Positions 53,384 through 62,581 of a stretch of 64,000 nucleotides of DNA are shown piece by piece. Positions within the stretch are counted from its first letter, which is position 1; every line of letters begins with the position of its first letter. The DNA comes from Lewinella sp. IMCC34183 (lineage in GTDB: Bacteria > Bacteroidota > Bacteroidia > Chitinophagales > Saprospiraceae), in NCBI RefSeq assembly GCF_003390915.1, contig NZ_QMEM01000004.1:310001-374000 (forward strand), given 5' to 3'. The position numbers were made by a program, and so were the translations under genes. The notes under the pieces are model-generated. The model worked only from the letters and a program-made list of their open reading frames with translations, had not been told where the DNA came from and did no database searches.

Positions 53384-54568
53384 GTGAAAAGGAACACCAC
53401 CCGCTACCGCCTGCTACTGGCCGTCCACAAGTACCTGGGACTGGCGACCGGCATCATCGTACTGCTCGTGAGCCTCACGGGGGCTGCCTGGGTGTTCCGG
53501 GACGAGATCGAGCCCCTCTTCGAGCCGGCCTACGCCTTCGACGTGGCGGCCGCCGACGTGCTGCCGGCCTCGCGGGCGCGGGAACTTGGACGGGCCATCT
53601 ACCCCGACCGGGCCGTACACGGCACCCTCTACGCCGACCCGGGGCAGCCCGTGGAGGTGATATTCTACCAGCTCGAGCCGGAGTTTTACCGCAGTGCCCT
53701 GCTGCACCCCACCACCGGTGAGCTACTGCACATCAAAGATCACCGGGCCGGCTTCTTTCCGTGGCTGCTGCGCGGGCACATGTACCTGTGGCTGCCGCCG
53801 GACATCGGCGGCCCGCTCGTCCGCTACGGGGTGCTGGTGTTCCTACTCATTCTGTTGTCCGGATTGCTGATCTGGCTGCCGGGCCGGGTGAAGCACCTAC
53901 GGCGCAACCTCTCCTTCCGCTGGAAACCCACCACCGGCTGGCGGCGCAAGAATTTCGACCTGCACGGTATCGGCGGCACGTACGTAGCGGTATTCGGCCT
54001 GCTCTTCGCCGTGACGGGTTCGGCGATCGGCCTGCCGTGGTTCTACCAGGGGATGTACCGGGCCCTGGGCGGCGACGGCGATCCGAGCTTCGTGATCCCC
54101 GGGAACGTCAGCGCGGCCCCCGCTACCACGGCAATGGCTACCGAGCCCTTTGATTTGCTGGTACCCCGGTTGCGCGTGGAGAACCCCACGGCGAGGAATT
54201 TCGAGATCCACTACCCCCACGACGGGGAAGCGAGCGTCTACGTGGAGATCTCCCGCGACGAAGGCACGTACTGGCGCAACGACTACCGCTTCTTCGACCG
54301 CTACACCCTGGAGGAAATCCCCTCCCCGAGCGTCTACGCGAAGTACGGCGACGCCGACTTCGCCCGGCTGGTCATGCGCATGAACTACGACGTACACGTG
54401 GGCGCGATCGGCGGCATTCCCGGCAAGGTGATCGCGCTGCTGGCGAGCCTGGTGGTGGCCTCCCTGCCGGTCACCGGCTTTCTTCTATGGCTCGGCCGGC
54501 GAAAGAAGGGGCGGCGCTCCCCGGTACAGGCGCGGGCGCGGACGCGGGTGCCGGAGCACGTGGGCTGA
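53384..54568 (+). CDS. PepSY-associated membrane protein (iron uptake-linked)
   Basis: This 394-residue protein starts at GTG. The N-terminal RLLLAVHKYLGLATGIIVLLVSLTGAAWVF helix with His is typical of PepSY-TM proteins. Three further membrane helices lie at about 145-165, 205-225 and 345-365, with His in LLRGHMYLW and NFDLHGIGG. The paired His may bind heme or metal for ferric-siderophore reduction. A periplasmic PepSY-like domain lies between helices 3 and 4. It directly follows the TonB-dependent receptor across a tandem repeat and is probably co-transcribed. Confidence 0.9.
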   Translation: MKRNTTRYRLLLAVHKYLGLATGIIVLLVSLTGAAWVFRDEIEPLFEPAYAFDVAAADVLPASRARELGRAIYPDRAVHGTLYADPGQPVEVIFYQLEPEFYRSALLHPTTGELLHIKDHRAGFFPWLLRGHMYLWLPPDIGGPLVRYGVLVFLLILLSGLLIWLPGRVKHLRRNLSFRWKPTTGWRRKNFDLHGIGGTYVAVFGLLFAVTGSAIGLPWFYQGMYRALGGDGDPSFVIPGNVSAAPATTAMATEPFDLLVPRLRVENPTARNFEIHYPHDGEASVYVEISRDEGTYWRNDYRFFDRYTLEEIPSPSVYAKYGDADFARLVMRMNYDVHVGAIGGIPGKVIALLASLVVASLPVTGFLLWLGRRKKGRRSPVQARARTRVPEHVG

Positions 54569-54632
54569 ATAAGAGGGCCAGGTTCGGCGGGCGTAAAGTA
54601 CCTTTCCGCGCAAGCTACCGTTCTCCCGAAGT

Positions 54633-55082
54633 ATGAAATCACTCCCGGTTCTAGCGAAGCTCAGAAAGGTGACGCGCATCATAAACCTGGAAAACAAGCG
54701 GACCGAAAAGCTATTCGGCGTCAGCCTGCCGCAGGTACTCTGCCTGCACTGGCTGCACTTGCAACCCGACTACACGACTAACGCAACGGCCATCAAGGAC
54801 TACCTGCAGCTGAACGCCAGCACCGTGACCGGCATCATTCAGCGACTCGAGAAGCGCGAACTGATCGTCCGTTGCCCCGATACCCGTGACCTCCGGGGCA
54901 TTCAGATCTCCCTGACCTCGCAGGGACTGGATTTACTCAATGAATTTGCGGAAAGCTCCCACTCCCTGATCGGCCGGTTGTCCGCCAGCCAGATCGAGCA
55001 ACTGGAAGCGACTATCGGCCTGTTGGTCGACGGCCTGGACCTCGATCCCACCGGAGAAAATACCCCGCCACCACCCTTTTAA
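54633..55082 (+). CDS. MarR-family transcriptional regulator
   Basis: This 149-residue protein has the MarR winged helix at about 30-105: LPQVLCLHWLHLQPD, the recognition part NATAIKDYLQLNASTVTGIIQRLEKRELIVR, and the wing CPDTRDLRGIQISLTSQGLDLL. TACCTTTC at 54599-54606 may be its -7 box. It lies directly before a 20-bp perfect palindrome and a promoter driving the decayed SusC gene, so that promoter is its probable target. Confidence 0.9.
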   Translation: MKSLPVLAKLRKVTRIINLENKRTEKLFGVSLPQVLCLHWLHLQPDYTTNATAIKDYLQLNASTVTGIIQRLEKRELIVRCPDTRDLRGIQISLTSQGLDLLNEFAESSHSLIGRLSASQIEQLEATIGLLVDGLDLDPTGENTPPPPF

Positions 55083-55121
55083 GATACCTGGCCAGGGAAT
55101 ACGTCTGAAAGAGTAACCCTT

Positions 55122-55164
55122 TTAGTTTCTATAGAAACTAATAAGTTTATTTTTAATAGTTTTG
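55122..55164 (+). promoter_or_regulatory. 20-bp perfect palindrome overlapping a promoter (MarR operator candidate)
   Basis: TTAGTTTCTATAGAAACTAA at 55122-55141 is a perfect 20-bp palindrome. TAGTTTTG at 55157-55164 is an exact TAnnTTTG -7 box, so the palindrome sits over the -33 region. It lies 40 bases after the MarR stop and 30 before the SusC ATG. Binding there would block transcription of the SusCD genes. Confidence 0.8.
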
Positions 55165-55193
55165 CGGGCCGTTAGCTAAACAATACACTTCCG

Positions 55194-57645
55194 ATGGTTC
55201 AACACCTACCCTTCCGGGCCGGCAGATTCCCCATTTTGCTGGTCGCTCTTTGCTTTTCGCCCAGTCCCGCACCCTTACCGGTAAGGTCATCGATGCCGAT
55301 AACGGCGAGGGCATAATTGCCGCTACTGTGCTGGTGAAGGGTACCTCCCAGGGGACCGTGACCGACTTTGATGGCACCTTCTCGCTCTCTGTGCCCGCCG
55401 GCCGGGATACCCTGGTGGTTTCTTACGTAGGCTACCAGAGCCGGACGGTTTCCGTGGCCGGAAAATCAAAGATCACCAGCCGCCTCGGCGGCTCCGTGGA
55501 CCTCTCCGAAGTGGTGGTGACCGCCCTCGGCGTGGAGCGGGAGGAGAAGGCCCTCGGCTACTCCGTGCAGAAGCTGGACGCCGAGCAGATCTCCACTGTA
55601 AAACCCACCAACGTAACCAACCCCCTGGCCGGTAAGGTGGCGGGCGTGTACGTGACCGGTGGATCGACGGGCCCCACGGCCTCGGCCAACATCAACATCC
55701 GCGGCGCGGCCTCCCTGCTGGGCAACAACCAGCCGCTCTTCGTGGTGATCGGCCTGCCGATCACCAACGACCTGTACACCTTCGACGACGGCCTAAACGG
55801 CTCCACCACCATCGACTTCGGCAACGCCGCCCAGATCGTCAACCCCGACGACGTGGCGTCGGTCAACGTACTCAAGGGACCGGCCGCCTCCGCCCTCTAC
55901 GGCGCCCGCGCGGCCAACGGCGTCATCCTGATCGAGACCAAGACCGGCCAGAACATCGAAGGCTGGGGCGTCGACATCGGTACCACCACCACCGTGGGCG
56001 GAATCCTGAAGATGCCGGACTTTCAGAACGAGTACGGCTTCGGCGGCGGCGGTAAGTACAGCTACGTCAACGGAACCAACTACATCGGCCCCAACGAATC
56101 CTACGAGGCCTACGGCGAAAACTGGGGGCCCCGCATGAACGGGCAGCTGATCCGCCAGTTCAACTCCAACGGGGAGGCCGTGCCCTTCACGCCCGCCGAG
56201 GATAACGTCCGCGACTTCTACCAGACGGCCGTTACCTCCATCAACAACGTCGCCATCAACAACGCGACGGACGACGGCGACATCCGCCTGTCCTACACCC
56301 GCCTCGACAACCGCGGCATCGTACCCAACACCGGCGTGGAACGCAACACCTTCCAGACGAGCATCGGCCGCCGCCTCTTCGACGACCGCCTGAAGATCCG
56401 GCTGAACGCCATGTTCGTGGACGCCGGCTCCGACAACGTGCCCAACGCGGGCTATGATGAGTCCAGCTCCGTACAGTACGGCTGGCTGTGGTACCCCCGG
56501 CAGGTGGAGATCGGCGCCCTGCGCGATTACTGGCAACCCGGACAGGAGGGCGTACAACAGCGCTACGTCGAGAACCTGTGGGTCAACAACCCCTGGTTCA
56601 TCGCCAACGAAAACACCAACTCCTTCCAGAGCAACCGCCTGATCGGTAACCTGAAACTTGAGTACGAGATCGCCCCCCGCCTCGACCTGCGCCTGCGCTA
56701 CGGCACCGACGTGCTCGACGAGGGCCGGCAATACCGCCGCGCCCCCTCCACCCGGGGCATCCTGCTGGGTAGCTACCGCGAGGACGAGATCTCCTTCTAC
56801 GAGACCAATGCGGAATCCCTGCTTTCCTACGGCTCCGACCTGGAGTACGTTGCCGAGGAAGGCGAACTGTACGGCCTCGGCTTCGTCCGTGACCCGGAAA
56901 CCAACCAGATCATCCATCAGGACGGCCTGCCCCTCATCGGCGACGAGGAGGTCAGCGCCGGTTCCTACCAGCCCGACCTGCGGCTGGGCGTGATGAACTC
57001 CTTCCCCTTCGGCCCGGTGAAGTTCAGCTTCCTCGTCGACGGGCAGATCGGTGGCCGGATCTACTCCCGATCCCACGCCCTCTACGCTACGGGCGGTACC
57101 ATCACCGACGACGACGACCCCAACCTGCCCCTTTCCACCCTCGACGGCCGGCAGTCTTTCCTGGTGGACTACAACAACGAGGGCGAGCCCGTTTACACCG
57201 TCGACGAGCCGGGCACGGGTGTGGTGGGCCCGGGCCTCAAGTGGACCGACGAGAACGGCAACGGCGAGATCGACCACGCTACCGAGCTGAGCCCCAACGA
57301 CGTGGCCGTACAGCCCGGAGGTGTCGGCTAAGTGGGTTACTTCTACACCTACTACGGCAACGGTTTCAACTGCGACAACATCGAGGCGGCCACCTACGAC
57401 GCCACTTGGTTCAAGCTCCGGGAAGTGACCCTCGGCTACGACCTGCCCGCCACCTTCACCGAACGGATGGGCCTGCACCGCGCCCGGCTGAGCCTGGTGG
57501 GCCGCAACCTGCTGCTCTTCACGGACGTGCCGACCATCGATCCGGAGACCTATAGCATCCGCAATGACTGTTCGTGCCGGGCTTCGAGAGTACCCAGATC
57601 TTCTCCACCCGCGAGATCGGTTTCTCCCTGAACCTCGGCTTCTAG
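55194..57645 (+). pseudogene. Decayed SusC/RagA-family transporter
   Basis: The product is recognisable as a TALGVEREEKALGY-type SusC but has four lesions. The ATG at 55194 (signal MVQHLPFRAG...LLVALCF) is out of frame with AQSRTLTGKV, with one base missing near 55255. A TAA lies at 57329-57331, with same-frame SusC sequence resuming at once (GYFYTYYGNGFN). One base is missing near 57566, after which VPGFESTQIF and the usual end SLNLGF appear in another frame. About 250 residues of barrel expected between ETNAESLLSYGSDLE and VAEEGELYGLGF (near 56845) are missing. The plug also reads VVIGLPITND where VVDG is usual. Confidence 0.88.
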
Positions 57646-57714
57646 TCACGGGCCCCTGTAACCAACCAATCAAGAAATCGCACGGCCGCTGCGCCGGCGC
57701 ACAGCAAAACCAGT

Positions 57715-58662
57715 ATGTCTTTCACCCAATTCGTTTTTCTTTCCCTCGGGCTGCTGCTCTTCGCGGGCTGCGACAGCTTCGAGGAATTCAATACCAACCC
57801 CAACGAGCCGACCGCGGTCTCGCCGGAGGTCCTCCTGCCCGGTGCCATCCGCCAGAGCGTGAATACGTCCGTAGACGCTTCCTTCCTGGTCGGCAACAAC
57901 GCCGCCCAGCTGACCGCCAAGACCCTCCGCCTATAGGTCGACGCCTACAACTGGAACGCCTTTCCGACCGACTGGGAGGGCTGGTTCGGTAGCCTTACCG
58001 ACGTCATCGCCGTGGAGCGGCTGGCGATCGAGCGCGAAAATGCCGCCCTGGAGGGGGCCGCGATCACCCTGCGCGCGTGGATCTACGCCAACCTGACCAA
58101 CGCCTACGGCGATATTCCCTACGCCGAGGCCATTTCCGGCACCGAGGACGTCTTTACCCCCCGCTACGACGACCAGGCCGACATCTATGCGGACCTGCTG
58201 TCCGAGCTGGCCCGCGCCTCCTCCCTGCTGGCCGAGGCCGCGGCGAAGGGCTGGACCGACGGCGACGTGGAGGAGCTCTACCGAGAGGGTATCCTGGCGA
58301 GCATGGACTACTGGCAGGTCGACTTCGGCCCCTTCGGCTACGATGGCTTTGCTGACTACTACGACAATTCCGGCGTAGCCTACGAAAGCATGACCGACAT
58401 CTGGGAGCAGAAGTGGCTGGCCCTCTTCTTCACCGGCCTGGAGCCCTACTTCGAGCTGCGCCGCTGGTACGTGGCGTCCGGCAAGTCGTTCGACGGCGTA
58501 CCGTTCGTCAGTGCCACCTGCGAGAACCTCAACGACGACCGGCTGCCATTGCGCTTCCTCTATCCCGGCCAGGAGCAGAGCCTCAACGCCGCCAATTACG
58601 AACAGACCGTGAATGACCTCGGCGGAAATACCCAGAACGCCGAGATGTGGCTGGTAGAGTAA
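57715..58662 (+). pseudogene. Decayed SusD-like lipoprotein
   Basis: The frame from ATG 57715 has a lipobox (LLLFAGC) and SusD-like start (FEEFNTNPNEPTAVSPEVLLPG). A TAG interrupts at 57934-57936, where relatives usually have Glu (KTLRL-stop-VDAYNW). The same frame then continues to 58662. Between SLLAEAAAKGW and TDGDVEELYREGI (near 58250) the central part, including the usual WRKFANSLRLRL segment, is missing, so the total is about 316 codons against a usual 480. The C-terminus is normal (LPLRFLYPGQEQSLNAANYE). It decays together with the SusC gene upstream. Confidence 0.87.
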
Positions 58663-58701
58663 GTCAGTCGCCCTCCGCTTATGGGCGGCTAGTTTAATAT
58701 A

Positions 58702-58709
58702 TACCTTGC
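58702..58709 (+). promoter_or_regulatory. Candidate -7 promoter element of the BCCT gene
   Basis: TACCTTGC ends 3 bases before the ATG at 58713. Transcription would start at or next to the start codon, giving a leaderless message. Confidence 0.45.
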
Positions 58710-58712
58710 AAC

Positions 58713-60311
58713 ATGGGAAATCTATTCAAGAGCAAGCACTTTGACATTCACGGTCCGGTTTTCTATCCGGCCGCCGCGATCATCCTGCTGCTCATCGCGG
58801 TTTCCTTCTTCTTCAGCGAGGACATAGTTACCGTCTTCGGTGCCTACCAGCGGGCGACGTCCGACAACGCCGGCTGGTTCTTCGTACTGGCGATCAACGT
58901 CTACGTGGTAGCCGCGCTGTACTTCGCACTGAGTAAGTACGGTAAGCTAAGGCTGGGGGGAGAGAAAGCGCGCCCGGAGTTTTCCACCTTCTCCTGGTTT
59001 TCCATGCTCTTCTCGGCGGGCATCGGTATCGGGCTGCTCTTTTACGGCGTGGCCGAGCCCATCAGCCACTTCGACCGGCCGCCTCTGGAACCCGGCGACG
59101 GCGACGCCCTGAACCGTGTGCGGCAGGCCATGCTATACACCTTCCTGCACTGGGGGTTGCACAGTTGGGGGCCCTACGTCATTATCGGCCTGGCACTGGC
59201 CTTCTTTACCTACAACCGCGGGTTGCCGCTTACGATCCGCTCCCTGTTCTATCCCCTGCTGGGTGATAAGATATATGGCTGGCGCGGCGACGCGATCGAT
59301 ACGCTGGCCGTGGTGTCCACCCTCTTCGGATTGGCCACTACCCTGGGCATCGGCGTGCAGCAGGTGGCCGCGGGGCTAAACTACCTCTTTGGGATCCCCA
59401 ACACCACGAGTACCTTTTTGGCCCTGATTCTGCTCATCACCCTGGCCGCAACCGCCTCGGTGGTACTGGGGCTTGACAAGGGCGTCCGCCTGCTGAGCGT
59501 ACTTAATATGCGGCTGTCCATCATCTTTTTGGTAGCGATCCTGCTGCTCGGGCCGACGGTCTACCTGCTCGACGGCTTCGTGCAGAATACCGGGCAGTAC
59601 CTGGACGGCATCATTCGCGTGGGTACCTGGGCCGAAACCTACACCGGTGGCAACTGGCAGAACGACTGGACCATCTTCTACTGGGCCTGGTGGATCAGCT
59701 GGTCACCCTTTGTGGGCATCTTTATCGCCCGCGTATCCAAGGGGCGCACCATCCGCGAGTTCGTGCTCGGCGTCATGCTGGTGCCTCCTCTGCTGATTTT
59801 CCTATGGATGTCCGTCTTCGGCGGTACGGCCATCTTCCTGCAGCTGCAGGGTACGGCCGACATCGTAGCCGCGGTACAGGACGATATCTCGACTTCGCTG
59901 TTCGTGATGCTGGCGGCCCTGCCGTGGTCGCAGGTCACCTCATTCATCGGGATCATCCTGGTTACGATCTTCTTCGTGACCTCCTCCGACTCCGGCTCCC
60001 TGGTGGTCGACAGCATCACCACCGGCGGTAAGCTGGACGCCCCGGTGGGGCAGCGGGTCTTCTGGGCGCTGCTGGAGGGTGCGGTTGCCGCCGCCCTGCT
60101 GTTTGCGGGCGGGTTGGAGGCCCTGCAGTCGGTGGTCATCGCCGCCGGGCTACCCTTTGCCGTGCTCATCCTTTTCGTGATCTATTCGTTGCGGAAAGGA
60201 CTGCAGGAAGAAGTCAACCTGCTCAAGAAACGGGCCACCGAACGGGAACGGAAGTCGTACGTGGACCACGTCAAAAACCTGCTGCAAAACGCCCAAGATG
60301 AAGCCAACTAG
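58713..60311 (+). CDS. BCCT-family betaine/choline/carnitine transporter
   Basis: This 532-residue protein has twelve hydrophobic helices. Family signatures are FSMLFSAGIGIGLLFYGVAEP near 90-110, the aromatic-rich WAWWISWSPFVGIFIARVSKGRTIREF near 325-350, and TSSDSGSLVVDSITTGG near 425. The short charged C-terminus (KKRATERERKSYVDHVKNLL) may sense osmotic state. It would import glycine betaine or a related solute, consistent with a marine habitat. It overlaps the universal stress protein frame by 14 bases. Confidence 0.95.
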   Translation: MGNLFKSKHFDIHGPVFYPAAAIILLLIAVSFFFSEDIVTVFGAYQRATSDNAGWFFVLAINVYVVAALYFALSKYGKLRLGGEKARPEFSTFSWFSMLFSAGIGIGLLFYGVAEPISHFDRPPLEPGDGDALNRVRQAMLYTFLHWGLHSWGPYVIIGLALAFFTYNRGLPLTIRSLFYPLLGDKIYGWRGDAIDTLAVVSTLFGLATTLGIGVQQVAAGLNYLFGIPNTTSTFLALILLITLAATASVVLGLDKGVRLLSVLNMRLSIIFLVAILLLGPTVYLLDGFVQNTGQYLDGIIRVGTWAETYTGGNWQNDWTIFYWAWWISWSPFVGIFIARVSKGRTIREFVLGVMLVPPLLIFLWMSVFGGTAIFLQLQGTADIVAAVQDDISTSLFVMLAALPWSQVTSFIGIILVTIFFVTSSDSGSLVVDSITTGGKLDAPVGQRVFWALLEGAVAAALLFAGGLEALQSVVIAAGLPFAVLILFVIYSLRKGLQEEVNLLKKRATERERKSYVDHVKNLLQNAQDEAN

Positions 60312-61170
60312 CGTACTGATCTGTCTCGACCTCTCCCCCACCGATGCCGGTATCGTGGCCTACGTGGCCGACCTGGCCAGGCGGTGAAGCGCCGTCCGGC
60401 AGGTTACCCTGTTCCACAACGTGCGCTACGACTTCCTGGTCAACGAGGCCCTGGAGGCGTCCGACTATGAAAAGCTCAAGGGCGCCATCGCGAAGGAGAT
60501 CGACAAGAAATACCGCTCCGCCTTCTCCGCCACCGACTGTACGGTAGAAACCTTAGTCCGGGAGGAGAACAATTCCGCCGCGGCCATCCTCTCCGCCCGC
60601 AAGGAATACGGCATCGACCTGCTCGTGATGGGCAAGAAGAAGAAAACGGAGGGGTCCGGCCACCTGCCCTTCCGGGTGATCAACAACGACCTCGACGGCA
60701 CCCCCCTGTGGCTTTTCCCGCGCCGCGTCAAGACCAACTGGCGGCACGTGGCGGCCGGCATCGACTTCACACCCGCTACCGAGCGTACCCTGCGGTCCAC
60801 CGCCGCCCTGCGCGACCTCTTTTCCGCCCGGCTCACCTTCGTACACGTCTACCACCTGCCGAACGCCTACTTCCCCTACCTGCGCGACCAGGACGCCGAG
60901 ATGGTGGAGCGCGTGAAGAAGGCGGCCGGGAAGAAGTTCAGCGAATTCCGCCAGCGGGTAGATCTGGATCCCGTCCGGGGCGCCGATTTTGCCCTGACCG
61001 CCGGCGAAAACGTCGTTGCCGCCCTGCGCGACTACGCCACCAAAAACAACGTCGACCTGCTCGTCATCGGCCGCTGGAGCCAGAAGAACCTGCTCGGCAG
61101 CCGCGTGGGGGACATCACCCGCAAGCTGATGACCGGCGGCGGAGCGCAGGTGCCGTTGCTGATCGTTTGA
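60298..61170 (+). pseudogene. Tandem-domain universal stress protein with in-frame TGA
   Basis: The frame from ATG 60298 encodes a two-domain UspA protein of about 290 residues: VLICLDLSPTDAGIVAYVADLARR, TGA at 60385-60387, then SAVRQVTLFHNVRYDFLVNEAL, IDLLVMGKKKKTEG, domain 2 HVAAGIDFTPATERTLRST, and VDLLVIGRWSQKNLLGSRVG. The last stretch is the G-2x-G-9x-G-type nucleotide-binding loop region. The stop codon probably replaces TGG. An internal GTG at 60421 could still give a truncated product lacking the first strand and helix. It overlaps the BCCT gene by 14 bases, so the two are coupled and probably part of one osmotic or stress response. Confidence 0.85.
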
Positions 61171-61291
61171 CCGGAAGACCTTCGGCTGGTAGCCGCCACG
61201 ATAATACTTCCCTAGATTTCCTTTAACCTCCACGTAAGGGTAGCGGGGCGGTTGCTTCCGTTTATAGTGACTGTAAGACAAACCGTCTGCT

Positions 61292-61684
61292 ATGAAATGG
61301 ATTCCCCAACTGCTCCTCTTCCTCTTTGCTGCACTGGCCTCCGTACCGGTCCTGGCGCAGCCGCCCCACGTGCAGCGCATGCACCACGAGCGCGACCTGC
61401 AAAAGGCCCAGGACGAACGCTACCGCGAGCAGCGCAAAGCTGATCACGAACGCTATCGCGAGCAACGCAAAGCCAGACACAAAGCGCGAAAGAACCGCCG
61501 CAAATCCGGACACAAAGCTGCTCCCCACGATCGCTACCACACCCGCGAACCCTACCCCACCCGGCCCGCGCCACGGACTGGCCCGCAAGAGCGTGGCAGA
61601 ACCTCGCCGCGTCGCGAAGACCGGCGGATCCCGGATCATCGGCCGCTGCCGGCCTCATCCCTCCACCACCGTTCGGCCCGGTAG
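61292..61684 (+). CDS. Small secreted, highly basic protein with RYREQRK repeats
   Basis: This 130-residue protein has a clean signal peptide (IPQLLLFLFAALASVPVLAQ). The mature part is rich in Arg, Lys, His and Glu, with a duplicated ERYREQRKA unit (near 42-63) predicted to be helical, then a Pro/Arg-rich tail. It has no hydrophobic core, so it is probably disordered or binds an acidic polymer. No family is recognised. TAGATTTC at 61213-61220 could be a -7 element. Confidence 0.6.
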   Translation: MKWIPQLLLFLFAALASVPVLAQPPHVQRMHHERDLQKAQDERYREQRKADHERYREQRKARHKARKNRRKSGHKAAPHDRYHTREPYPTRPAPRTGPQERGRTSPRREDRRIPDHRPLPASSLHHRSAR

Positions 61685-61690
61685 CCCGGC

Positions 61691-62581
61691 CTACTGTAGC
61701 ACCCGGCGTAAAAAGTCCAGTACCCGACTCCGCACCTCCGCCACATCAAACATGGGGCCGTAGTGGGGCGCGTCGTGTACTATAATCAGTTCGTTATCCA
61801 CTAGCCGGACCCTGAGCCAGGCACTCAGGAGCCGCGACTGGGAAGGGTCGACCGATTCATCTTTTTCGCCCTGGACAATCAGGAAGGGCGGGTCGCCGGT
61901 ATCGACGTAGGTGACCGGACTGGCTGCCGCCGCCAGGTCGGGCCGTTCCATCGGCGCGGCGCCCAGCAAGCGACTTTCGGGGGAATCCGGGTCATCGGCA
62001 CCGGGGAACATGATCAGGCTGGCCGGCCCGTAAAAGTCAACTACGCCACGGATACGAAAATCGCGGGGGGAACCGTACGGGTAAAAGTCGTCAATGCGCG
62101 CGTTGTGGGCCAGTCCGGCAAGAGAAGCCAGGTGCCCGCCCGCAGAGAACCCGATGAGCGCGATGCGCGAAGTATCCAGCCCGTAGTCAGCGGCGTGCTC
62201 CGTCAGAAAGCCCAGCGCTCCGTAGCAATCCTGCAATTGGGCGGGAAAGACCGCCTGGGTACTGAAGCGATAATCAATGGACGCTAGCGCGTAACCCTCC
62301 GCTACGATGTCATGCACCGTCTGCTGCATGTAGCTCATATCGGCGTACTTGTCGTTGAGCATCCATGCCCCACCGTGGATCCAGACGACCAGCGGCAGCG
62401 GCCCGGTAGCGTCCGGGGGCAGGTATAGATCGAGTAGGTGCTTACTGAGCGTATCCCCGGCGTAGTTTAGATCGGCGTGTAATACCGTTCCCTCCGGGAA
62501 GTAGGAGTACACGCGGTTCGTCTGCGCGAAAAGCGTGGCGGCGAAGCCCTGAAAGAGAATAAGAATAAGTAGTCGGTTCAT
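61691..62581 (-). CDS. Secreted alpha/beta-hydrolase (esterase/lipase type)
   Basis: This 296-residue protein has a signal peptide (LLILILFQGFAATLFAQ). The oxyanion motif is VVWIHGGAWM near 65-75, the nucleophile Ser is in IGFSAGGHLA near 144, the acid Asp is in QGEKDESVDPSQS near 241, and His is in DAPHYGPMF near 272. The pattern is that of BD-FAE-like feruloyl or acetyl esterases, which would suit polysaccharide breakdown, but the substrate is not certain. TACCTTGT at 62610-62617 (minus strand) is a plausible -7 box 28 bases upstream. Confidence 0.9.
   Translation of the reverse strand: MNRLLILILFQGFAATLFAQTNRVYSYFPEGTVLHADLNYAGDTLSKHLLDLYLPPDATGPLPLVVWIHGGAWMLNDKYADMSYMQQTVHDIVAEGYALASIDYRFSTQAVFPAQLQDCYGALGFLTEHAADYGLDTSRIALIGFSAGGHLASLAGLAHNARIDDFYPYGSPRDFRIRGVVDFYGPASLIMFPGADDPDSPESRLLGAAPMERPDLAAAASPVTYVDTGDPPFLIVQGEKDESVDPSQSRLLSAWLRVRLVDNELIIVHDAPHYGPMFDVAEVRSRVLDFLRRVLQ

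Noticed and set aside
55793-57673. A 626-codon minus-strand open frame opposite the decayed SusC gene.
   Set aside because: It is a mirror of SusC codons with Val/Gly/Ala-rich composition and no recognisable domain; long antisense frames are common at this GC content.
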